In this document: one piece after another, positions 56,431 through 64,000 of the stretch
Layout: each line of letters opens with the position of its first letter
Numbering within the stretch: the first letter of the stretch is position 1
From: Ziziphus jujuba
Taxonomy: Eukaryota > Streptophyta > Magnoliopsida > Rosales > Rhamnaceae
Reading direction: 5' to 3'
Assembly: GCF_031755915.1 (NCBI RefSeq)
Contig: NC_083383.1
Coordinates: forward strand, 29,573,501 to 29,637,500
Length of the DNA stretch: 64,000 nt
Translations under genes and position numbers: made by a program
The notes under the pieces: model-generated
The model's input: the letters and a program-made list of their open reading frames with translations, nothing else
What the model was told of the DNA's origin: nothing
Databases searched by the model: none

Positions 56431-56830
56431 ATGAGCATGCATAATGATTCTTTGACCATAATAATGCAAGTTATAAAAAAAAAAAAAAAGATTTGGATTC
56501 CGATATTATTAGCAATGGAAAGCATCTTTAACATTATTTTTAAAAATAAAAAAATCAAAAGAGAGAGAAGCATATATACCATCCTAATAATTAATTAAAT
56601 AAGCAAATCAAGGCCATAAATATCTGATATTACAAATTTAATTTTTTTTTAATTTTTAAAGACTTACGTGCTATGACACTTAATTAAATTAATTAGTATT
56701 TTCATAGTAGTTAGAGCTCATTATAAAATGACCTCGTGATAAAGTACCTGAAATATATATATATATATATACACACACACGAGAAAAAAGAGCAAAATAA
56801 ATTATAATATAGATATTTTTTATATCTTGG
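56431..56830. other. Short AT-rich spacer
   Basis: A (TA)n(CA)n tract lies at 56,756-56,780. No gene is visible. Confidence 0.4.
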
Positions 56831-58356
56831 TCTATACTATAAGTGAGAAGCTGTACGATGTTTTGGTCATTTAAACTGTTTAAAATGGTTAAAAAACAGC
56901 TTTTTTTTTCTGCGATTTGGCTTTGGTATAGAGTTTTTTATTTTTTATTTTAATTAAAACCATAAAACGACTTCGTTTGATAGTTTGAAAACTCAAAACT
57001 TCATTTTTTCATCTAAGACGTATCTTTTAACCTTTTCCAAAAAGATTGTCCATTAATTTTATAGCTTATTATTATATTGTCATTGGATCAATTTTAATAC
57101 AAAAAACTTCTTTCACTTTTTTTTCTTTTTTTTTTTTTTGTCACATGTATTTTTTAAGTGTTATAAAATATATGCAATTTGATTATGAAATTGATATTCA
57201 TATATCTTTAACTAAAGCAAAATAAATATTTTAATACAATGAAAAACTTATATTTCATATTTTTTTTCAATTGAGTTATTTTTGTTTATTTAACTAACTA
57301 AAACTATAATAAATTTATATAATATAATTACAAAACTAATACTATTCAAAAACTAAAATAAAAAATTAATAAATATGCATCATTAATTAATTAAATACCT
57401 CAATTATGTTTTTTTTTTTAAGTTAGAATCTTTTAATTTTTTTATTAAGGTTTTTCTTATTTTTCTATTCCTACAATACTTTTTGATTTTATATTTTATT
57501 TATTAACAATTTATATTTTTTATTTTAACTAAAAATAAATGAACAACTATAAAATATTATTAATTTTTTTATTTTAAATATAAAACAAATAAGCATTACT
57601 TAGTTAAAAAAATTTAGAATTGGATTTGCATTTTTTAAAAGAATGGAATGGCAATTTGGTAATATAAACTAAATTCCATGGCTTTTGTTTTAATTAAAAT
57701 ATGCTTAGGTTTTATAAAAAGTAAAAGACAGTGGTAGATGTAGGAAAGGGCGAGTGTAGGAGCGGGTGTCCAAGTGAATGTAATTAGCACCTTTTTCATT
57801 TTTTTTTTCATTTTTTTTCTTTTTTTTAAGTTTCCCAGTTGTATAGTGCAATTATATAAAATGTAAAATTTGTCCAAGTGAATGTAATTAGCACCTTTTT
57901 TTTTTCTTTTTTTTTTTTTCTTTTTTTTAAGTTTCCCAGTTGTATAATGCAATTATATCAAATATAAAAGAGAAATTTTACATTTTATCATATACAAATC
58001 CGATCTAAAATTTTTGAATCCCATGATATGGTTTTTCTGTATCACTATTTAACCTGTGTTAACAGCCCTCAACAATTAAAATTATTTAATTTTAATGATG
58101 AAAAATTTGTAGAAGTTCAATTTTATAATAATTATTGATTATCCGTATTTATTTAAAATTCATTTAAAATTTTTGTACTATCATTTGTATATAATTATAT
58201 ATGTTTGATAAATATGTTTAATATATATTTGATAAACTATTTTACAATTAAAATTTTATATTGTTATCTTTGTTATCTTTTTAAATTAAATATAAATTAA
58301 AAAATATTTAGATCATTAATAAATCTGGTACATGCAACGCACATGGCCAAATCTAG
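56831..58356 (+). mobile_element. Non-autonomous Helitron
   Basis: The left end reads TCTATACTATAAGTGAGAAG, the common 5' start of plant Helitrons. The right end reads acatgcaacgcacatggcc then aaatCTAG followed by T. This is a variant of the well-known plant Helitron terminus in which a short 'gtgcaacgcac' stem-loop sits about ten bases before CTAG. There is no Rep/helicase gene within the 1,526 bases. The base before the left end is G rather than the usual A. The interior is AT-rich and holds a 104-base tandem duplication. Confidence 0.75.
57768..57970 (+). repeat. Two-copy tandem repeat inside the Helitron
   Basis: The unit starting gtccaagtgaatgtaattag and ending with 'aagtttcccagttgtata' plus 'tgcaattatat' occurs at 57,768 and 57,872. 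The copies differ mainly in the length of a poly-T tract. Confidence 0.8.
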
Positions 58357-60990
58357 TATTATATATATGTATGAACAAGTAAATATAAAATTTACTTCAC
58401 GTTTAAAAAAAAAAAAAAAAAAGAATTCTATTTCGTTAGGTAATATAATCACAGAGACACAGACAAACACAAACATATATACATTTTCCAATGCAAAGTG
58501 TGACAGTTTTTAAATTTCTTTCTTTTTTTTATTTTCTTTTTATTTTTTATTTTTTTTTTATTTTTTTGGGTTGTATGGGAAGTATAGAGATAAAGATTGG
58601 GTTAACCTCATTTCTCCTCCAAATAATATATGTTTATTTTATTTTTTTCTTTTGGAATATAAATTTTTAAGAGTATATATTCATGTACTATCACAAATTG
58701 TGAAAACCAGATCACTTTATTATTTTTTTATAAGGCTTGCTTCCAAATTGTTTGTGTTTCTTTCTTGGTTTTTTGGTTCAATTGTAATTTGTTAATTAGA
58801 TATTCCAGATTACATAAAGGCTAAAAGAACCATTAGGAATACATGAATAGATGCAAAGTTGAAGTAGCTAAGAATATTTGCGATTGAAAGCATTTTAATA
58901 ATAACCACAAAAGGACTCAGTTTTTTTATTTTTATTTTTTTTCAAGTTACACTTGGTTTGCCAAGATTCTAATATTCATCAAATTAAGTTTTTCTTCTGG
59001 ATCGAAACTTAATGCACACAAATGCTTCAAATTTTTTAAGTTTTTTTTTTTTAATATGGGGAAAGGTTCAAATTTTAAGTTGCATAATTAATTATTGCTT
59101 GTACAAATATTTATTATTGTCATAACTACCATTATTATTTTTAATAATACTTTAGATTGTACCAATATATTAGTAAAGAGTTACATATATCATTATTTAA
59201 TTGATTTATATTTAATAATATTTATCCTTTTAAAAAATTTTGTATATTTTTTTAAATTATATTAAATTATTAATTAATTAAATAATGATATATGTAGTTA
59301 GTTGGTAGTTTGTTATTCCATTACAACATAGAAAGAAAAATTTCACCTAAACAAGCTCCTTAAAGTTGTATTTTTAATAATTTTACCACACTGCTACTTA
59401 CTTGGTAAGAGTTGAAAAATCCCACTATTTAAGTGTTTTACCCTTTTTATCTAAACAATGAAGAAACCAAAAAAAGGAATACCCATTCCGATCCTTATGC
59501 TTTTTTACCACAAGAAAAAAAGGACAAATTTTTTTCCGATGGTGATATAGGACCCACAATTGATTGATTTAAACTCTTAGTACGCTGCCTAAAAAATACC
59601 AAAAAAGAAAATAAAAGTAAAGTTTGATAATTTTTTTATTTATTTTTTGGGTTGTAAGTTTGATAGGAGATAGTGGTGGAGGAAAATTAAGGTATAAAAA
59701 TAAAAAGTAAAAAGTAAAAGGTTATTTTTCATCCTGTTTGATATCTAGAAGTTGCTAACATACAAAATCATTCCTACTTGCTCTTTTGTGTGTCAGAGTC
59801 TTTGAATGCCTCTGAAGCTCCCTCTTTGTCTCATATATTTTTTTTTTTTGGGTAATTTCTGTTTGTCTCATATGAATGCAATAACACACAGAATCGAACT
59901 TTCGGATCATAATCATATTATTTACTTTCTGGATAAGTGATGCCCATTTAATTTTATTTTTTTTTATTTCTATCATGTTCATTCAAATTTCCTTGTCATC
60001 AACAACTCATGGTGGGACCAGAGTCCCATACCAAGAGATATACAAAATCAGAATCGGGACCCACTTCCCAATTAAATTCTCGTTTTGAAGTAGACCGTTT
60101 CAAGGCTCCAATCCAACCCAATTGGAGTTCATAGACGGTGCATCAGCATCATGTCCTTATCCATACATTGCCTATGTTGCTAGAATAAAAAATTTCAAAA
60201 TTTTTCTCATTTGTGGGTCCTGAAAATTTTATTATTTCCACCAAAAATCATGACCTGGGTCATAACAAAAAAAGAATGATTATGAGTTCATTGATTATGT
60301 AATTAAAACTGCAAGTTTTTTTTCCCCCTCTTATTAAAATAATTCAATTATTTAAGTAATTTCTTGTATCTAAGAGTAATCATTCATTTTATATTTTTGT
60401 CCAAAGATCTTATCGTGAAAGAATTATAGTACTTCTTTTCTTATGGTGAAAGTGGTGGTGACTGGTGACTTTCACTTTTTTTTTTTTTTTTTTTCGAATG
60501 ACCAGTGACTTTCACTTCAAATAAACAAAAAAGTTAAAAATATATATTTTGTTACAATATTCGTTACATAAATTATCATGTCATCCCACTACTAATAAAT
60601 AACTATTGTGTCATATTTATATTGTTTTCATCTGTTAACCAAAAAGAAAGTCATGGACTTTTCACTTGAGGGTGGAGTGCATGTACTTGTGCGATATTTG
60701 GCCTTTTGTGACGTGGGGATTCTACCCCTTGCAAATAATTTATTATTTTATTTTATTCTTTCTTTTTTGGCACTTGATGGATAGATCATCAAGCTTCCAC
60801 AACATGCCTAAAAAACACATAAATATTGCTTTTTGCTTTGACAAGTTAGAGGCACTATCCTTAGCTTTTTTCTCTTTCTTTTTTTATTTTTTTTAAAATT
60901 TTTGTTTTAGTTTTGTTTTCCTTACAAAAGGGATTACAATATATATGTATATATTTTCTCTTTCTTTTTTTTTTTTTCCTTTGAATATAA
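58357..60990. other. Non-coding stretch
   Basis: AT-rich with frequent poly-T runs (58,525-58,568, 60,477-60,494). A short sequence 'gtgactttcacttt' is repeated on both sides of the latter tract. I see no gene or identifiable element. Confidence 0.5.
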
Positions 60991-60999
60991 AGGTTTTAT

Positions 61000-62460
61000 A
61001 AACCAAAAGAACAACAACAAATTCTAGACTTAGGAGATGTCCAAATGGCCATTCTCCTGCAATATAAGCTCAGCAAAAGAACCAGGAAGGAGCTCGAAAG
61101 AAATAACACCGCCAACAGACATACCAAAGCTTAGTTACAAAGCAAATGAGCCAAATGATTGGCCTTTCTAGGAATACAAACAAAAGAACAGGAATCAAAA
61201 GCTGCATAAAAGTCTTAACACCCTAGTAAAAAAAACTTCGGTTTTCTAATGGATTTTGGAAAGAAAAGGGTTGTTCAAACTATTAACAACATTTAAAGCA
61301 TCACTTTCACATTTGATAGAAAACCACCCTTACTCAACAACAAGAGGACTGTTTGGAGAACAACATATATTTTTGTCAATTCTATCGAGTCAAAAGAGTG
61401 CTTGGCCATTGCAACTTTAAGAGCCTGACTAGAATGGTTCCTAGCCACCACACCAATATAACAAGTGTCTATCTTAGTAGAGGCATTTGAATTAATCTCG
61501 ACAACTCCACATGGTGGACAACTCCAAACATTAAAAGTAATCCTATCCTATTGAGGCTTAGAGGGATCATCCCAAGCTGATTTATGCTCCTCAAACCTCT
61601 ACTTGAGCAACCTCACAACATTCTCAATAATCAAACTCTTTCCCTCATGCATAACCTTATTATACAATCTCTACACAAAATCCACAATAAGAGCCGTAAA
61701 TAAGGAAAAAGTCTCCTTATCCTCTTGATGAACTAAAAGAGCTTCCCCCGAGTAAAGCAACAACTTAAAAAATTCTTGCAAATTCAAACTAGCAAAATTA
61801 TCCCATTGGATTCCCCAAAGTCATGCAAACCAAATAGCCTTAGTCACATGACATTTGAAAAAGATATGGATCTCACTTTCCACACTTTCACAACCATGAG
61901 GGTAATGGGGATTATTCACCTAAATGCCCACTACTAACCAATGTCGTAACAACAAGAAAGCTATTACTACCAATCCTCATAACAGAAACTTCACTCTATC
62001 ATTTAATTTGGAGGACCATAAAGATTTCCACCATATACAAGGAGATAGATCTTCCTAGTGATTTAACCAAAATGTAGATTTAATTGAGAAAGCTTCAGAT
62101 TTGTTTCCCATCCAAACAAACTTTATCATCTCTATTAGCACAAGCCTAATAAAGCTTCAGATTTGATCACCATCCACATCAACTTATCATCTTTATCAAA
62201 ATAGGCCCAATACATCTTGCAAATATTTTGCACGGTCTTTGAATTAAAGAAACTCTCAAGCAAAGGGACATTCTAACTCCTATTTGGCAATTTCATCGAC
62301 TCCACCATCCCAATCCACTCTGGATACCTACTTCCTTGGGGCTAGGATGAATACCTAGATTATTTGGAATCCAAGGATCATTCTATATGCTAATTTTATC
62401 ACCCCTCCTAATCCTATAGCAAATTCCCTTTAAGTTTAAACCACCTTTCTATCTCAAAGA
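61000..62460 (-). pseudogene. LINE fragment: zf-RVT and RNase H region
   Basis: Reading the minus strand downwards from about 62,440, broken frames give GLNLKGICYRIRRGDKISI and NDPWIPNNLGIHP, then a zinc-binding-like stretch with CESVESEIHIFFKCHVTKAI. Next comes an RNase H-like segment near 61,340-61,540 (VVEINSNASTKIDTCYIGVV, ARNHSSQALKVAM). This is the 3' half of plant LINE-type elements. Numerous stops show it is inactive. It is a different fragment from 39,669-40,230, on the same strand. Confidence 0.7.
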
Positions 62461-62879
62461 ATTCCATCCTAAGACAAAAAACAACCTTTTTTTTTTTTTT
62501 TTTTTTTCCTTTTGCAGTTCAAAAACTTGGAGGAAAGCTAGTTGATGTAGAAACTTAGTAAAATAGAAGGAAAATCCAATTACGAAACTAACTAATCTAA
62601 AAGGTATGGACGTCTGAAACTTGATGTTCAAGTTTTCTTACAATTATCAAGCTAGAAAGAGAAAATGTATGTTGCTAAAATAGTAGACAAGTTGGATAAA
62701 TATATATCATTGTTTTAACATGCAAAACGGTGTGTTTAGAGGAATATTGTGAGAAAACCAAAATGGTGCGGATTGGTAGCTGAGCTGGAAAACAATCATG
62801 TGAGGCTCTCATCGGCACAAGCTGGTCTAATGGCTATATTTTAAATTTAGCTCCTATGTTTTGTTACCATTGAAGAATT
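62461..62879. other. Short non-coding spacer
   Basis: It contains a poly-T tract at 62,487-62,507 and no recognisable coding. It separates two unrelated retroelement remnants. Confidence 0.4.
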
Positions 62880-64000
62880 CTGCACCATTACTCTATTTCT
62901 ACTGCTCACTAATTCCCCCCTAGTTTCAAAAAATTCATCCTCGAGTTGAGTAGAGAGAGTGGGCGAACCAATAGGGATTGAGATCGGAGATATTAAACAT
63001 AGGAGAAATGTGAAGATCTTCAGGTAAAACAACATAATATGTGTTGTCTCCAAGCGGTTTGGAAATGACAAAAGGGCCACGTTTACGGGGTTGCAGTTTG
63101 TTGTAGGTTCCGGTTGGAAAATGCTCCTTATGCAGGTAAACCATGACAAGGTCTCCTTCGTTGTATGTCTTATGCCATTTGTGAGCATCGGCTACAACTT
63201 TATATTTAAGATTGGCTTGCTCAAGATAGTGTTAAACTTTCTTATGAAATTGAGCATAGTTCTCTACAAAAGTAACAATACCTTGATGATGGGGAATGGG
63301 AATAGAGATGAGATCAGTGATGCTGTTGGGTACTTTAGTATAGACAATAGCAAAATGTTGGAGACTAGTGGAATGGTTAACCATACTATTATAAGCAAAT
63401 CCATCTTGCGAGAGCATGGAGTCCCCTTGTTTGGGCTTGTCAAATGCTAAGCTGCGAAGCATATTTCAAAAAGTATGATTGACCACTTCAGTTTGACCAT
63501 CTGTTTGTGAGTGGTAATGGCCACTATATTGTAATTTTGTATCAAACTTCTTCCATAAGACCTTCTAAAAGTGACTGACGAACTTGACATCTTGGTCAAA
63601 TGTGATCTTTTTAGAATTCCATTAAGGCAAACTACTTCTCGAAAAAATAGGTGAGCAACAGAATTGGCATCAGAAGGTTTCTTATAAGAAAGGAAATGTG
63701 CCATTTTGGAAAAACAATCTACCACAACAAAAATGGAGTCAACTCATCAAACAATCATTAGAAAGCTAAGGACAAAATCCATATAGAGGTCCTCCCAAAT
63801 AGTAGAAGGGGTTGGTAAATGAGTGTAGAGACCAATGTTTTGAGAGTGACCTTTTGTAGCTAGACACACTGAACAGCGGGCAATAAAGAAGCAATTTGAG
63901 CTTTCATCTTTGGCTAGAAGAAATGTTGAATAATGACTAAAATCGTTTTATTATAGCCAGCATGGGAAGTTAAGCCACTGGAGTAGAGGTCTTGCATAAT
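62880..64000 (-). pseudogene. Ty3/gypsy integrase and polyprotein C-terminus, open at the window edge
   Basis: On the minus strand, entering from the right edge, pieces of the integrase appear in broken frames: CLATKGHSQNIGLYTHLPTP, then [50 protein letters not shown], and [10 protein letters not shown] with FAYNSMVNHST. The C-terminal part follows (NEGDLVMVYLHKEHFPTGTY, then PRKRGPFVISKPLGDNTYYV, then MFNISDLNPYW). This order and the D in VVVDCFSKM, the first catalytic aspartate, identify a Ty3/gypsy integrase. Stops and frameshifts make it inactive as it stands. The rest of the element lies to the right of the window. Confidence 0.85.

Noticed and set aside
57635..57952. Lysine-rich open frame on the minus strand
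   Set aside because: It is translated from poly-T tracts of the tandem repeat inside the Helitron.

Overview
The window is nuclear DNA of a eudicot flowering plant. The evidence is AT-rich sequence full of (TA)n and poly-T tracts, GT-AG introns, plant gene families (a VIP1-like bZIP, a CYP722 cytochrome P450, a plant serine decarboxylase) and plant transposon classes (Cassandra, PIF/Harbinger, Tork-type copia, Ty3/gypsy, LINE, Helitron). The repeat style would fit a rosid, but the species cannot be fixed from the sequence alone.

Layout. 1-1,300: a decayed Ty3/gypsy element on the minus strand, with a Cassandra miniature retrotransposon (5S-rRNA-like LTRs) at the junction where its reverse transcriptase should be. 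1,300-8,700: non-coding, AT-rich, with diverged duplicated modules and one possible LTR remnant. About 8,700-17,685: a PIF/Harbinger DNA transposon with both of its genes on the minus strand. Its Myb/SANT-like gene is open. Its transposase gene is broken by a frameshift, a catalytic substitution and a 3.37-kb LTR-type insertion. 18,839-22,217: a diverged copy of that same LTR family, inverted. 22,200-27,400: non-coding with tandem repeats and a SINE-like fragment.

27,400-38,900 is the main gene island: a VIP1-like bZIP factor (+), a CYP722 P450 (+) and serine decarboxylase (-). All three have clean intron-exon structures that I could rebuild to 339, 480 and 490 codons. 39,670-40,230 is a LINE remnant and 42,926-47,990 a heavily mutated Tork-type copia element with a shortened 3' LTR. 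A second gene pair lies at 48,857-52,653: a single-exon F-box protein (+) converging on a DPH4-type J-protein for diphthamide synthesis (-). Two 0.9-kb direct repeats bracket the probable 5' exons of DPH4. 56,831-58,356 is a non-autonomous Helitron. 61,000-62,460 is a LINE fragment, and 62,880-64,000 a Ty3/gypsy integrase region that runs off the window.

The five host genes have unrelated roles (signalling and transcription, probable strigolactone-type oxidation, ethanolamine supply, ubiquitin ligase adaptor, translation factor modification). I see no sign that they form one pathway. The most interesting content is the layered transposon history and a few local duplications that touch host splice sites.
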